64,000 nt of DNA from Hyphomicrobiales bacterium (GCA_021775855.1 JAJFGZ010000008.1:1-64000); one strand, 5' to 3'. Positions 28,946-38,444 are shown, counted from the first letter of the stretch. Notes: generated from the sequence alone by a model not told the origin. Program-made: numbers and translations.

Positions 28946-29932
28946 ATGATGCCCTATTTGACGCTTTTCGTCGGCCTCGGAGTTCTTCTGTTGTGCGGCG
29001 ACCTTCTGGTCCGGGGTGCGGTGGGACTGGCCGAAAAGCTGGGCATCCCGGCCATCGTCATCGGGTTGACCATAGTTGCGTTCGGGACCTCGGCCCCGGA
29101 AATGGTGGTATCCGTGCGCGCGGCGCTGGCCAATTCCCCCGGCATCGCAGTCGGGAATGTGGTTGGGTCGAACATCGCCAACATCCTGCTCGTTCTTGGC
29201 CTGCCGGCAATGTTTTCGGCAACCCAGTGCGATCAACCTCTGGTGGTGCGCAATGCACTCTATGTGCTCGGCGCCAGCCTGATATTTACCGCCATGTGTT
29301 TCGCTGGCCCCTTGTCGATTTGGCACGGCGCGGTTCTTTTGAGTCTCCTGGTCTTGTTCCTGGTCGTATCCGCTTTTCAGGTATCTCCGTCGCCCAGTAG
29401 CCCGGAATCCCAGGAAGAAATCGACGCGATCGAAGGCGTGGCCGGTGTCCCACACACCTACCCGGTTATGATCTCTTTTCTACTGCTGGGTTTGATCGGT
29501 CTACCCGTTGGCGCGGAATTTACAGTTGACGGAGCGCAAACCATCGCCCGCTCCTGGCATATCTCAGAAACCGCAATCGGGCTGACGGTCGTCGCGTTGG
29601 GAACAACTCTCCCCGAACTGGTGACCGCCCTGATCGCGGTACGGCGCGGCGAATGTGGTCTGGCGCTTGGCAATATCCTCGGCAGCAATCTGTTCAACAT
29701 TCTTGCCATCATGGGGGTCACGGCAATTGTGACCCCGATCGAAGTACCCGAACAAATTCTCTACTTCGATCTGTGGATCATGCTAGCGGCGTCATTGGCC
29801 ATTTTCCCGTTTGCCCTTGGTGGCGGATTGCTGGGCCGGGTACCCGCGTTTGGGTTCGTCATCGCCTATATCGCCTATATCGCATATTCGATTTCACCTG
29901 GTGGAAACAATGCGGCTCTAGCCGGATTCTGA
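28946..29932 (+). CDS. Calcium/sodium antiporter (CaCA family, YrbG type)
   Basis: 328 residues with ten transmembrane helices in two inverted halves. The two alpha repeats are explicit: FGTSAPEMVVSVRAAL with NVVGSNIANILLVLG in the first half, and LGTTLPELVTALIAVRRGE with NILGSNLFNILAIMG in the second. These carry the Glu and Asn residues that bind Ca2+/Na+. It exchanges cations across the inner membrane, most likely Ca2+ out for Na+ or H+ in. Double ATG start at 28946; no strong ribosome-binding sequence is seen. Confidence 0.9.
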   Translation: MMPYLTLFVGLGVLLLCGDLLVRGAVGLAEKLGIPAIVIGLTIVAFGTSAPEMVVSVRAALANSPGIAVGNVVGSNIANILLVLGLPAMFSATQCDQPLVVRNALYVLGASLIFTAMCFAGPLSIWHGAVLLSLLVLFLVVSAFQVSPSPSSPESQEEIDAIEGVAGVPHTYPVMISFLLLGLIGLPVGAEFTVDGAQTIARSWHISETAIGLTVVALGTTLPELVTALIAVRRGECGLALGNILGSNLFNILAIMGVTAIVTPIEVPEQILYFDLWIMLAASLAIFPFALGGGLLGRVPAFGFVIAYIAYIAYSISPGGNNAALAGF

Positions 29933-29979
29933 TATAGTTACAGACCATCAACCAGCACTAAATCCGCCGATCATCAAAC

Positions 29980-30750
29980 ATGAACAAACCAACAAACGGG
30001 AATAACAGGGTTGCTCTGGTCACCGGTGCGGGAAAACGGATCGGCCGGGCCATCGCGCTGCAGCTCGGGGAATCCGGTTGGGATGTGGGTGTACATTTCC
30101 AGTCATCGAAAGACGAGGCCGAGGCGACTGCGGCCAAAATCCAGTCGATGGAGCGGCGCGCGGAAATCTTCCAAGCTGATCTGGGCGAGCCGTCTGACAT
30201 GGCTTCCCTGGTCGAACGTTGCACGGCCACCCTCGGTGCGCCGTCCTGCCTCATCAACAACGCGTCCATGTTCGAATGGGACGACATCGACAGCCTCGAT
30301 CTTGAGACCTGGGACCGGCAATTCGACGTCAACTTGCGCGCACCCGTATTTCTCGCCCGGGAATTTGCCGCGCACCTGCCGCAAGACACCACCGGGTGCA
30401 TTATCAATATAATTGACCAGCGGGTCTGGCGCCTGACCCCGCGCTTCATGTCCTACACGATATCCAAATCAGCGTTGTGGACAGCGACCCGCACCCTTGC
30501 CCAGGCCCTCGCACCCAATATCCGGGTCAACGCCATCGGCCCCGGCCCGACCCTGCGCAACGACCGGCAGGACATTGCGGATTTCGAACTCCAGCAAAAG
30601 GCAACCCTTCTCAAGCTAGGTCCGACCCCCGACGAAATCGCCAACACTGTATGTTTCATTCTTGACGCTCCGGCAATGACCGGGCAGATGATAGCACTCG
30701 ATGGCGGCCAGCACCTGGCGTGGCGCACGCCTGACGCAGAAATCGATTAG
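29980..30750 (+). CDS. SDR oxidoreductase, possible pterin reductase (FolM-like)
   Basis: 256 residues with a Rossmann fold: ALVTGAGKRIGRAIA binds the cofactor, NNAS is in CLINNASMF, and the catalytic Tyr-x3-Lys is YTISK. The TGxxKRIG form, with Arg after Lys, is shared with pteridine reductases and the dihydromonapterin reductase FolM, which use NADPH. The next gene is folB, 36 bases on, which supports a pterin role, but general SDR function cannot be excluded from sequence alone. Confidence 0.8.
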   Translation: MNKPTNGNNRVALVTGAGKRIGRAIALQLGESGWDVGVHFQSSKDEAEATAAKIQSMERRAEIFQADLGEPSDMASLVERCTATLGAPSCLINNASMFEWDDIDSLDLETWDRQFDVNLRAPVFLAREFAAHLPQDTTGCIINIIDQRVWRLTPRFMSYTISKSALWTATRTLAQALAPNIRVNAIGPGPTLRNDRQDIADFELQQKATLLKLGPTPDEIANTVCFILDAPAMTGQMIALDGGQHLAWRTPDAEID

Positions 30751-30786
30751 GTCCCCGGCCCACGGCCTATAACGCAAGGAATTGGC

Positions 30787-31200
30787 ATGTCCCCGACAAT
30801 ATCCCAACCGGCCGTTCACCCCGCCAGCGCTGCCAATGCCGTGCGTCATGTTTTTGTCCGCGACCTTGAAATCAAAACCGAGATCGGGATCCACCCGAGC
30901 GAACAATTTGTCGCCCAGCGGATCATCATCAATGTAGATCTCGCCGTCCGCGATATCCCGGTCGAATTCAGTGATCGCTATTCCGATGTTGTCTGCTACG
31001 AAAACGTGGTTGTGGGGATCCGCGCGCTTGCAAAAGAAGGGCACGTCAACCTGGTTGAAACGTTGGCCGAGCGGATCGCCTCCAAATGCCTGGAGGACGC
31101 GCGGGTCATATCCGCCCGGGTGAGAATCGAAAAACCAGATATTTTCGACGAATGCGCCAGCGTGGGAACGGAAATCGAGCGCGTACGCGCCTTGGATTAG
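30787..31200 (+). CDS. folB: Dihydroneopterin aldolase
   Basis: 137 residues of the FolB/tunnel fold: VFVRDLEIKTEIGIHPSEQF, VVCYENVVVGIRAL, NLVETLAERIASKCLE with the conserved Glu, and VRIEKPDIFDECASVG. FolB cleaves 7,8-dihydroneopterin to 6-hydroxymethyl-dihydropterin and glycolaldehyde in folate synthesis. AAGGAATTGGC precedes the ATG. It is followed after only 3 bases by uvrC and preceded by the SDR gene, so the three are likely cotranscribed. Confidence 0.9.
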   Translation: MSPTISQPAVHPASAANAVRHVFVRDLEIKTEIGIHPSEQFVAQRIIINVDLAVRDIPVEFSDRYSDVVCYENVVVGIRALAKEGHVNLVETLAERIASKCLEDARVISARVRIEKPDIFDECASVGTEIERVRALD

Positions 31201-31203
31201 AAC

Positions 31204-33129
31204 ATGTCTGAGCAGTCACCCTGTACGCCGGAACCGGCCTCATCTGAGCCGGATATTGCCAACCCCGTGACCCGGGGTACGGAAATTATTGCGGATTTTG
31301 TCCGCCGCCTTCCCACGCGCCCTGGTGTTTACAGGATGATCGGCGAAGACGGCGATATCCTTTACGTGGGAAAAGCCAAGAGCCTGGTCAAGCGCGTCCA
31401 GAGCTATACCCGCCTCACCGGCCAGACCCACCGCATTGCCCGCATGATCTCCATGACGCGGGATATGGAATTCGTTACCACCGCCACCGAAACCGAGGCG
31501 CTGCTACTCGAAGCCAACCTGATCAAGCAGCTCAAGCCCCAGTTCAATGTCCTGCTGCGCGACGACAAATCTTTCCCACATATCCTGATCGCGACCGAAC
31601 ACCAGGCGCCGGAAATTGCGAAACACCGGGGTGCGCGAAAACGCGAAGGCAAATATTTCGGACCGTTCGCCTCAGCCGGAGCGGTCAACCGGGCGCTCAA
31701 CGTTTTGCAGCGTGCATTCCTGCTCCGCTCATGCACCGACAGCGTTTACGAATCCCGGTCCCGCCCGTGCCTGCTGTATCAAATCAAGCGCTGCAGCGCG
31801 CCGTGCACCGGCGAAATCAGCATCCCCGACTATGCCGACCTGGTCGATCAGGCGGTTCAGTTCCTGAGTGGACGCTCAAGCGATATCCGTGACAATCTGG
31901 CGTCCATGATGGATGAGTCAGCCGAGCGGCTCGATTATGAACGCGCCGCCGTTTACCGCGACCGCCTGGCGGCGCTGTCCCATGTGCAATCCCAGCAGGG
32001 GATCAACCCCCAGGGCATCTGGGACGCCGACGTGGTCTCCGCCTGGCAGGAAGCCAGCCAGACCTGCGTCCAGGTGTTTTTCTTCCGCAATGGCCAGAAT
32101 TGGGGCAATCGCGCCTTCTACCCGCGCGCCGACAAGTCGACCCCTGTGGACGAGGTTTTGGGGCCATTTCTGGCGCAATTTTATTCCGACAAGACCTGCC
32201 CGCCGCTGGTGCTGATCTCGCACGACGTGCCTGAACAGCGCCTGTTGCAGGAAGCTCTGACCAGTAAGACCGGGCGCAAGGTAGCGGTGTTAACGCCGCA
32301 ACGGGGCGAGAAACGCGCCATTGTAGAGCACGCTCTCTCCAATGCCCGCGAGGCACTGGGTCGGCGACTTGCCGAGACCAGCACGCAGAAACGCCTTCTC
32401 GATGGCGTCGGCACCGCCTTCGGTCTTGAAAAAGCCCCACGCAGGGTCGAGGTATTCGACAATAGCCATATCCAGGGCGCCCATGCGGTCGGCGCCATGA
32501 TCGTTGCCGGCGAAGAAGGTTTTGTGAAAAACCAGTACCGCAAATTCAACATCAAGTCTGAAGACGTCACACCCGGCGATGACATTGCCATGATGCGTGA
32601 AGTCCTGACCCGCCGCTTCAAGCGCCTGCAAAAGGAAAAGGCGGACGGCACCCTGCCTGCCCCTGATCCAGATGCGCTGCCCTACTGGCCAGATATCGCG
32701 TTCATTGATGGCGGCGAAGGGCAACTCAAGGTTGCGAACGAAGTCGCCGCAGACCTTGGTCTCGAAGGCGTCGCTTTCATCGGCATCGCCAAGGGGCCCG
32801 AACGGGACGCCGGGCGCGAACGATTTCTCATGGCCGGGCGCGAACCTTTCATGCTCCAGCCCCGGGACCCGGTATTGTATTTCATCCAACGGCTGCGCGA
32901 CGAATCCCATCGCTTCGCGATCGGATCCCACCGGGCGCGGCGCAAGCAGGCGCTCACAAAGTCTCCCCTCGACGAGATTGCCGGCGTCGGCCCGTCGCGC
33001 AAACGCGCTTTGTTGAAATATTTCGGGTCAGCCCGCTCGGTCTCGCGTGCCGGTGTCGCCGACCTCGCTCTGGTCGAGGGCATCAGCACCAACATGGCCC
33101 AGTCGATCTACGATTTCTTCCACGAATAA
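31204..33129 (+). CDS. uvrC: Excinuclease ABC subunit C
   Basis: 641 residues. The dual-incision nuclease of nucleotide excision repair. An N-terminal GIY-YIG domain ([20 protein letters not shown]) makes the 3' cut; a UVR domain lies near [19 protein letters not shown] for UvrB contact; the RNase H-like domain with [17 protein letters not shown] and FIDGGEGQL makes the 5' cut; a C-terminal helix-hairpin-helix pair ([18 protein letters not shown]) binds DNA. Length is normal. It begins 3 bases after folB. Confidence 0.97.
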   Translation: MSEQSPCTPEPASSEPDIANPVTRGTEIIADFVRRLPTRPGVYRMIGEDGDILYVGKAKSLVKRVQSYTRLTGQTHRIARMISMTRDMEFVTTATETEALLLEANLIKQLKPQFNVLLRDDKSFPHILIATEHQAPEIAKHRGARKREGKYFGPFASAGAVNRALNVLQRAFLLRSCTDSVYESRSRPCLLYQIKRCSAPCTGEISIPDYADLVDQAVQFLSGRSSDIRDNLASMMDESAERLDYERAAVYRDRLAALSHVQSQQGINPQGIWDADVVSAWQEASQTCVQVFFFRNGQNWGNRAFYPRADKSTPVDEVLGPFLAQFYSDKTCPPLVLISHDVPEQRLLQEALTSKTGRKVAVLTPQRGEKRAIVEHALSNAREALGRRLAETSTQKRLLDGVGTAFGLEKAPRRVEVFDNSHIQGAHAVGAMIVAGEEGFVKNQYRKFNIKSEDVTPGDDIAMMREVLTRRFKRLQKEKADGTLPAPDPDALPYWPDIAFIDGGEGQLKVANEVAADLGLEGVAFIGIAKGPERDAGRERFLMAGREPFMLQPRDPVLYFIQRLRDESHRFAIGSHRARRKQALTKSPLDEIAGVGPSRKRALLKYFGSARSVSRAGVADLALVEGISTNMAQSIYDFFHE

Positions 33130-33207
33130 AGTTTATTTGATCGCGTCAGGCCGTCAAATCCAAAGTCTTGCTGGACTTGGTCCGGATAAAAAATTATCTG
33201 TTGGTAG

Positions 33208-33810
33208 ATGGCACATTCGACCAAGCCCCGGTCTCCGCGATCCTTGGCAACCAGTTTGCCGAACCTTTTGACCTATGCGCGTATCGCCGCCGTCCCTGCC
33301 CTTGTCGGGTGTTTTTTTATTCCTGGCGATATCGGCAGGTGGGCGGCAGTGCTGATATTCACCCTCGCCGGGATCACCGATTTTCTTGATGGGTATCTGG
33401 CCCGGATATGGAAATTGCAATCCTCCCTCGGTCGGATGCTGGACCCGATCGCCGATAAACTTCTGGTCGCCGCCGCGCTGATGGTCCTGATCGCGAACGG
33501 CACCATATCCGGTTGGGCTTTGTGGGCCGCGATCATTATCCTGTGCCGCGAAATTCTGGTGTCGGGATTACGCGAATCTTTGGCCGAACTGAAAGTCAGT
33601 GTTCCGGTCACACGGCTGGCGAAATGGAAAACTACCGTCCAGATGGTCGCCCTCGGGATCTTGCTTGCGAGCCCTGCAGGGGACAAACTGATTCCCGGTG
33701 TCACCGAATTCGGGATCGCCTGCCTCTGGATATCGGCGATCCTGACCCTCTATACTGGGTTCGACTATTTCCGGGCCAGCATCGGCCATCTGTTTGACGA
33801 CGAGCTATGA
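33208..33810 (+). CDS. pgsA: CDP-diacylglycerol-glycerol-3-phosphate 3-phosphatidyltransferase
   Basis: 200 residues with four or more membrane helices and the CDP-alcohol phosphatidyltransferase signature D-x2-DG-x2-AR-x8-G-x3-D-x3-D read across DFLDGYLARIWKLQSSLGRM and LDPIADK. It makes phosphatidylglycerol-phosphate, the committed step to PG and cardiolipin, in the inner membrane. It follows uvrC, an order common in proteobacteria, and overlaps moaD by 4 bases. Confidence 0.93.
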   Translation: MAHSTKPRSPRSLATSLPNLLTYARIAAVPALVGCFFIPGDIGRWAAVLIFTLAGITDFLDGYLARIWKLQSSLGRMLDPIADKLLVAAALMVLIANGTISGWALWAAIIILCREILVSGLRESLAELKVSVPVTRLAKWKTTVQMVALGILLASPAGDKLIPGVTEFGIACLWISAILTLYTGFDYFRASIGHLFDDEL

Positions 33811-34058
33811 AAATTATCTATTTTGCCTGGGTTCGCGAGCGCACCGGCCGGTCGCAGGAAGAAGTCGATCTTCCTGCCGGCATCGAGACCGTTGCCGGGC
33901 TGATCGGTTGGCTGAAAACCCGTGGCCCCGAATTCGAACATGCATTCGAGAACGAGCGCTTTATCCGCGCCGCCCTAGATCAGCAAATGGCTTCTAACGA
34001 TACACCCCTGGCAGGCACGAGTGAAGTTGCCTTTTTCCCGCCGATGACCGGGGGTTGA
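33807..34058 (+). CDS. moaD: Molybdopterin synthase small subunit
   Basis: 83 residues with the ubiquitin-like fold ending FFPPMTGG, whose C-terminal Gly-Gly is thiocarboxylated by MoeB and donates sulfur. It starts with IIYFAWVRERTGRSQEEV, typical of MoaD. It overlaps pgsA and moaE by 4 bases each, so translation is coupled and equal amounts of MoaD and MoaE are likely. Confidence 0.95.
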   Translation: MKIIYFAWVRERTGRSQEEVDLPAGIETVAGLIGWLKTRGPEFEHAFENERFIRAALDQQMASNDTPLAGTSEVAFFPPMTGG

Positions 34059-34537
34059 TTTTGAAAATCTGCATCCAGCCGGACGATTTTGATACCGCGA
34101 TTGAATGCGCCCGTTTGACCGAAGGCAACAAGAATGTCGGCGCGCTTGTGACATTCACCGGCCTGTGCCGCGACGACGATGGCCGCCTCGCGGCGCTCGA
34201 ACTGGAACATTATCCGGGTATGGCGGAAGCGGAAATCCAGGCCATTGCAGAGCAGGTACAGGTCAGATGGCCGCTCGACGGCCTGACCGTCATCCACCGC
34301 ATCGGCAACATCAAACCGGGTGAGAATATCGTCCTGGTCGTGACTGCCTCGCGGCACCGACGGGCAGCCTTCGAAGCAGCCGAATTCCTGATGGATTTCC
34401 TGAAAACCAACGCACCGTTCTGGAAGAAGGAACATCTGGCAGACAATTCCGGCGCGCAATCCGAAACCGGATGGGTGTCAGCAAATGACGCCGACGACGA
34501 CGCCATCGCGCGCTGGCGGACAAGCAAAAAAACTTGA
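34055..34537 (+). CDS. moaE: Molybdopterin synthase large subunit
   Basis: 160 residues: GALVTFTGLCRDDDGRLAAL, ALELEHYPGMAEAEI, VIHRIGNIKPGENIVLVV, ASRHRRAAFEAAEFLMDFLK and PFWKKE with the catalytic lysines. MoaE converts cyclic pyranopterin monophosphate to molybdopterin using sulfur carried by MoaD. No other moa gene is in the window. Confidence 0.95.
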   Translation: MILKICIQPDDFDTAIECARLTEGNKNVGALVTFTGLCRDDDGRLAALELEHYPGMAEAEIQAIAEQVQVRWPLDGLTVIHRIGNIKPGENIVLVVTASRHRRAAFEAAEFLMDFLKTNAPFWKKEHLADNSGAQSETGWVSANDADDDAIARWRTSKKT

Positions 34538-34586
34538 ACGCGTCTGCCTCATAAACGGGAAATCAATCCCTGCTAAACCCAACGAT

Positions 34587-35300
34587 CTACCGGTTGGCCT
34601 TGCCAACAAAGTAGACAAATTCATCCAAATGGTCCCCGTTGAATTCACCGACCATGTCGAGCACCTCGTCATTATTCTGCCGGAACCGTTCGCCCTGTTC
34701 CGGACTGTCGTAATAGATGACTACAATTTCATCGGGCGTGGCCATGCCCGATGCATGGTTGACGCCGATAAAAGACTCAACGATGTACCTGTCCGGCAGG
34801 GCGGATGTGAACACGTCGATGTCTGCAAGCGCCCTGGCGCGTCCATCGATATCGCGGTTGTTGTAGTAGCTGATTTTCAGAATATATTGGCGATCTGTGA
34901 TTTCGCCGCCGCCACTCGCACCAGGCATGTCGGCAATGGGTCCCTCAAGGACAACATCCGCAATTGTGTTTTCTGCCAGTGTATTGAACTTGGCGCGCCT
35001 ACCAGTATCCGACAATATCGAGCTGTCGCAGGTGAGAAGCACGAAGCGGTTCGGTTGATCGATGCCGATGCCACCCTGCGCACCGGCGATCATGCCCTCC
35101 CGTCTAAGTTCGCAGCCAAGGGAAGCGACATTTTCATCATCAAAACGAACAACTTCCGGATTTTCAACATTGTAAAGCCCGAGAACTCCGAAGGGCCCGT
35201 CGGCCAGGGCACCGCCGCTGGAGGTCAGCGCCAGACCCAGGCCGCCTGCAAGCGCAAAAGCGAGTTTTGTAGATTTTTGAATTATAGATTTCATATCCAT
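34587..35300 (-). CDS. Exported protein of unknown function, LysR-linked
   Basis: 237 residues with a signal peptide (KLAFALAGGLGLALTSSGGA, cleavage near ALA-DG). The mature part includes DGPFGVLGLYNVENPEVVRF and FVLLTCDSSIL; two cysteines could pair. No family recognised. The ATG at 35300 has GAGG 8 bases before it; the ATG at 35294 and a start at 35321 are less likely. It lies 10 bases after another small gene on the same strand, and both are divergent from a LysR gene. A long open frame on the opposite strand is only its shadow. Confidence 0.65.
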   Translation of the reverse strand: MDMKSIIQKSTKLAFALAGGLGLALTSSGGALADGPFGVLGLYNVENPEVVRFDDENVASLGCELRREGMIAGAQGGIGIDQPNRFVLLTCDSSILSDTGRRAKFNTLAENTIADVVLEGPIADMPGASGGGEITDRQYILKISYYNNRDIDGRARALADIDVFTSALPDRYIVESFIGVNHASGMATPDEIVVIYYDSPEQGERFRQNNDEVLDMVGEFNGDHLDEFVYFVGKANR

Positions 35301-35310
35301 CTCAAAATCC

Positions 35311-35604
35311 TCAACTATCAATATCTATTGTGACGCGGTGATCTAGAAATACGTCAGTCGGGAGCGCAGTATCCGCGGTCTTTAGGTCCTGCATGGCAGC
35401 GATCGGCTTTTGTAAAAGTAAGCTTGGATGGGCCGGGACCGGCAGGCTGGGCGCGTGGCCGTAAAAAATGGCCGTAAAGTGCGTTTCGTTCCAGTGATAT
35501 TCCAGCTCGGCCTGCTGCGCCCCGTCATGAACCAGTCCCAGCCGGAACGCACCGGTCGCTGGACCCCGGATATCGGAATTCAGGAGGGTAATTTCGTAGG
35601 TCAT
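35311..35604 (-). CDS. Small cytoplasmic-type protein of unknown function, LysR-linked
   Basis: 97 residues, starting MTYEITLLNSDIRGPATGAF and containing LEYHWNETHFTAIFYGHAP. No signal peptide or membrane helix; no family recognised. GGGAG lies 8 bases before the ATG at 35604, which makes the longer frame to 35643 unlikely. First gene of a two-gene unit with the exported protein, transcribed away from the LysR gene across an operator-like palindrome. Confidence 0.6.
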   Translation of the reverse strand: MTYEITLLNSDIRGPATGAFRLGLVHDGAQQAELEYHWNETHFTAIFYGHAPSLPVPAHPSLLLQKPIAAMQDLKTADTALPTDVFLDHRVTIDIDS

Positions 35605-35655
35605 TTTTGTGTCTCCCGGAGGACGTTGTTCCTTGACCAACATTGATAATTCGCA

Positions 35656-35680
35656 AATGGTGGATTATAAAGTCACCATT
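35656..35680. promoter_or_regulatory. LysR-type operator palindrome
   Basis: AATGGTG and CACCATT form perfect 7-base inverted arms around 11 bases, which is the T-N11-A architecture of LysR-family binding sites. It lies 52 bases upstream of the minus-strand start at 35604 and 22 bases upstream of the LysR start at 35703, where it could control both. Confidence 0.7.
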
Positions 35681-35702
35681 ATTGAGACAGTCCGGATATA
35701 AT

Positions 35703-36605
35703 ATGCACCAGGGAAATTGGGATAATTTGCGAATTTTTCTGTCCGTCACACGCAGCGGTTCAATCCGGGCAGCCGCCAAGGCACTCGGAATTACGCACGC
35801 AACCGTATCGCGCCGCTTAAAGGTTCTCGAGGACGAATTGGGAAATCCGTTGTTTGAGCGCAAACGCGAGGGGCAGTGCCTGACCCAGCTTGGGCAACGA
35901 ATTTTGCCGTTGGCGGAATCTGTAGAAGAGCATTTTTCTGAAATTGATCGCCTGGCGTTTTCTGCCGATACCGGACTGGCCGGCACGATCAAATTGTCGC
36001 TCTGCGAGAGTCTGTATTCGGGGCTCTTGCACACCCATATTCAAGATTTTATGCAGCGCTACCCGCGGATCGAACTGGATTTAATCGCTACTAAGTCGCT
36101 GATCAATCTGGCGCAACGCGAAGCTGACGTCGTCATCCGGATCACGCGCAACCCTCCCGAAACTGCGTATGGACGCAAGATGGCAGACAGCCCGCTCGCG
36201 CTGTATGCGTCGAAGCCGTATCTAACAAGGCGCCCGATTGAGGATCGCTGGATTTCGTTGGATTACCCACCCGCGAGAAAGCCGATTTTACCTGCGACGG
36301 TGGTCGCCAGAGCCAGTTCACCAAACCTTGCTGCGCAATTAATCCGCTCGGGGAGAGGCATGGGCCTGTTGCCATGCTATCTCGGAGATACCGACCCGGA
36401 GCTTGAACGTGTGCCAGAAGTCGAATTAATACACGACATGCAAATCTGGGTACTGACGCACGAGGATATCAAGATCAATCCGCGCGTTCGGGCGCTCATG
36501 GATCACTTGTACCAGGTTTTCGATGAATGCCGGCCCATCATCGAAGGCAAAAAATCAGGAATCCGATCTGGAATCGATCAGCAAGCAGAATTATTAGCCA
36601 TATAA
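35703..36605 (+). CDS. LysR family transcriptional regulator
   Basis: 300 residues. The winged helix-turn-helix is at the N-terminus (NLRIFLSVTRSGSIRAAAKA, THATVSRRLKVLEDELG), followed by a ligand-binding domain (IKLSLCESLYSGLL, ADVVIRITRNPPETAYGR). It resembles the AaeR/CrgA-like subgroup with single-domain effectors, but no ligand can be named. The ATG at 35703 is preferred to the frame opening at 35643, which lies within the operator region. Divergent from the unknown two-gene unit it probably controls. Confidence 0.88.
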   Translation: MHQGNWDNLRIFLSVTRSGSIRAAAKALGITHATVSRRLKVLEDELGNPLFERKREGQCLTQLGQRILPLAESVEEHFSEIDRLAFSADTGLAGTIKLSLCESLYSGLLHTHIQDFMQRYPRIELDLIATKSLINLAQREADVVIRITRNPPETAYGRKMADSPLALYASKPYLTRRPIEDRWISLDYPPARKPILPATVVARASSPNLAAQLIRSGRGMGLLPCYLGDTDPELERVPEVELIHDMQIWVLTHEDIKINPRVRALMDHLYQVFDECRPIIEGKKSGIRSGIDQQAELLAI

Positions 36606-36807
36606 ATACTTGTCGAGAGCAAACAAGTTTCAGGCAAATATCACTGGCAACGACGTCTTCACTGGCATTGGCGGCCGGAATTTCCACGAGAAAGACCCAG
36701 GTGGAACCACCCCATGCCAAAAAAGATTTCAGAGACCGTCATCCGCCTGCGGCGAGTAGCAAACCTGGACCTCTTCGACAAAGATTTCCAGAGTGTCCAT
36801 CAAGCGC

Positions 36808-37683
36808 CTACGCGGGTTGGACTTCGCTCATATAATCTTCCATCAGCGCCTTTGAAAGATCGCCGACCTCGAAATTATACGGACCGATTTCCGATACCGG
36901 CGTCACTTCTGCTGCCGTACCCGTGATGAAACACTGCTCAAAATCCGCCATTTCGTCAGGCATGATCGCCCGCTCGACAATTTCGACCTGACGCCGTTCG
37001 GCAAGATCCATGACCGTTCTGCGTGTTATACCGTCGAGAAAACAATCTGGATCAGGCGTGTGCAAAACGCCGTCCTTGACGAAAAATACGTTCGCCCCTG
37101 TCGCTTCCGCGACCCGGCCCCGCCAATCGAGCATCATCGCATCGGCATAACCTTTGGCTTCGGCGGCGTGCTTGGACAGGGTGCAAATCATGTAAAGACC
37201 CGCCGCCTTGCTTTTGCAGGGAATGGTGATTGGATCCGGCCTGCGGTACTCAGCGATATCCAGTCGAATCCCTTTGAGCCGCTCTGCCGGATCGAAATAG
37301 GATGGCCATTGCCAGGCCGCGATCGCCAGATGGATGGTATTTTTCTGTGCGGAAACCCCCATCATTTCGCTGCCGCGCCACGCAATGGGGCGCACGTATG
37401 CATCTGTATACCCTTGCACGTCCAGAACCTCACGGTTGGCGTCATCGATCTCTTCCAGCGAGTATGGAATTTCGAATCCGAGGATTTTAGCGGAGTTGAG
37501 CAGCCGCTCGGAATGCTCGGTCAACTTGAAAATCTCGCCGCCATAGGCGCGCTGGCCTTCAAACACAGCACTTGCATAATGCAAACCGTGGGTTAGCACA
37601 TGAACATTGGCATCCGCCCAGGGTACCAATTTCCCGTCAAACCAGATCACGCCTTCAAGGCTGTCGTAAGATTGTTCACCCAT
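36808..37683 (-). CDS. ilvE: Branched-chain amino acid aminotransferase
   Basis: 291 residues, fold-type IV PLP enzyme. The substrate and cofactor motifs are ANVHVLTHGLHYASAVFEG, PCKSKAAGLYM with the PLP lysine, GRVAEATGANVFF and ITRRTVMDLA. It makes or degrades leucine, isoleucine and valine using glutamate/2-oxoglutarate. The ATG at 37683 has AGGAAC and GGGA upstream. It lies divergent from the petP-petR set; that neighbourhood recurs in other alphaproteobacteria to my recollection. Confidence 0.93.
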   Translation of the reverse strand: MGEQSYDSLEGVIWFDGKLVPWADANVHVLTHGLHYASAVFEGQRAYGGEIFKLTEHSERLLNSAKILGFEIPYSLEEIDDANREVLDVQGYTDAYVRPIAWRGSEMMGVSAQKNTIHLAIAAWQWPSYFDPAERLKGIRLDIAEYRRPDPITIPCKSKAAGLYMICTLSKHAAEAKGYADAMMLDWRGRVAEATGANVFFVKDGVLHTPDPDCFLDGITRRTVMDLAERRQVEIVERAIMPDEMADFEQCFITGTAAEVTPVSEIGPYNFEVGDLSKALMEDYMSEVQPA

Positions 37684-37826
37684 TCCCTTGTTCCTCTGGC
37701 ATTTTACAGGCATTGGCTTTGCGGATTTGACCGCCCGGCGCTATGCTGACCAATTCAAGTTGCACCTACGAGAATCTGGGACCATTCATCATGTTTTTAC
37801 GGGCAGGGCCCCATCCCTCGCGTGGT

Positions 37827-37840
37827 CTTGTAAAAACAAG
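37827..37840. promoter_or_regulatory. Small palindrome upstream of petP
   Basis: CTTGT-AAAA-ACAAG is a perfect 5-base inverted repeat, with a further ACAAG just after (37843-37847). It lies about 75 bases before the MarR-family gene, a plausible autoregulatory site. Confidence 0.35.
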
Positions 37841-37914
37841 TAACAAGCAGAAAAAAATATGTCAACAATACTGACTTATTTTCGTTGCGATGAACCGAAA
37901 GAAGCGCCGCCCGC

Positions 37915-38418
37915 ATGACTGATTCAAAATTGAAGACCCCCGAACAGACGAAAATTGCCGGGTTGAGTGACGAGAAACTGTTCGAGATCATGGAGCTCTT
38001 CTTTTTTGCGTACCGCGACTTCACAAGTGATCCAGACGAGATTTTGATGAATTACAGTTTTGGTCGTGCCCACCACCGGGTGCTACATTTTGTCAGCCGC
38101 AATCCTGGTCTCCGGATTTCGCAACTCCTGGATATTCTGAAAATCACAAAGCAGAGCCTGGGCCGGGTACTCCGGCAATTGATCGAGGAAGGCTTCATTG
38201 TCCAGAAAGAAGGCGAAACGGATCGTCGACAAAGGTTGCTGTTCCTGACCGATTCCGGCTCCGAGCTTGCCCGCCGGCTGGCTGAACCACAGCTTCGCCG
38301 CATTGCTGCAGCACTGAAATACAAGGGAACCGGCGATGCCGCCTTTGCCCGGGAATTTCTGTATAGTCTTGTCGACCAGCAGGAACACGCAAAAGTTAAG
38401 GCGATTGTGCGGAAATAG
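37915..38418 (+). CDS. petP: MarR-family regulator, PetP type
   Basis: 167 residues with a winged helix-turn-helix: FGRAHHRVLHFVSRNPGLRI, then LLDILKITKQSLGRVLRQLI and a wing in EGETDRRQRLLFLT. The N-terminal FFFAYRDFTSDPDEIL and the following OmpR-type gene match the petP-petR pair that controls bc1 complex genes in Rhodobacter capsulatus. Naming rests on this resemblance and order; the bc1 operon itself is at 59-62 kb. Confidence 0.75.
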   Translation: MTDSKLKTPEQTKIAGLSDEKLFEIMELFFFAYRDFTSDPDEILMNYSFGRAHHRVLHFVSRNPGLRISQLLDILKITKQSLGRVLRQLIEEGFIVQKEGETDRRQRLLFLTDSGSELARRLAEPQLRRIAAALKYKGTGDAAFAREFLYSLVDQQEHAKVKAIVRK

Positions 38419-38444
38419 GCGCAGTCAGAAATGGAAATATCCGG

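Noticed and set aside
34485-35333. Long open frame of about 280 codons on the plus strand
   Set aside because: It mirrors the minus-strand exported protein, which has a signal peptide, a good ribosome-binding site and operon context; the plus-strand product has no recognisable features.
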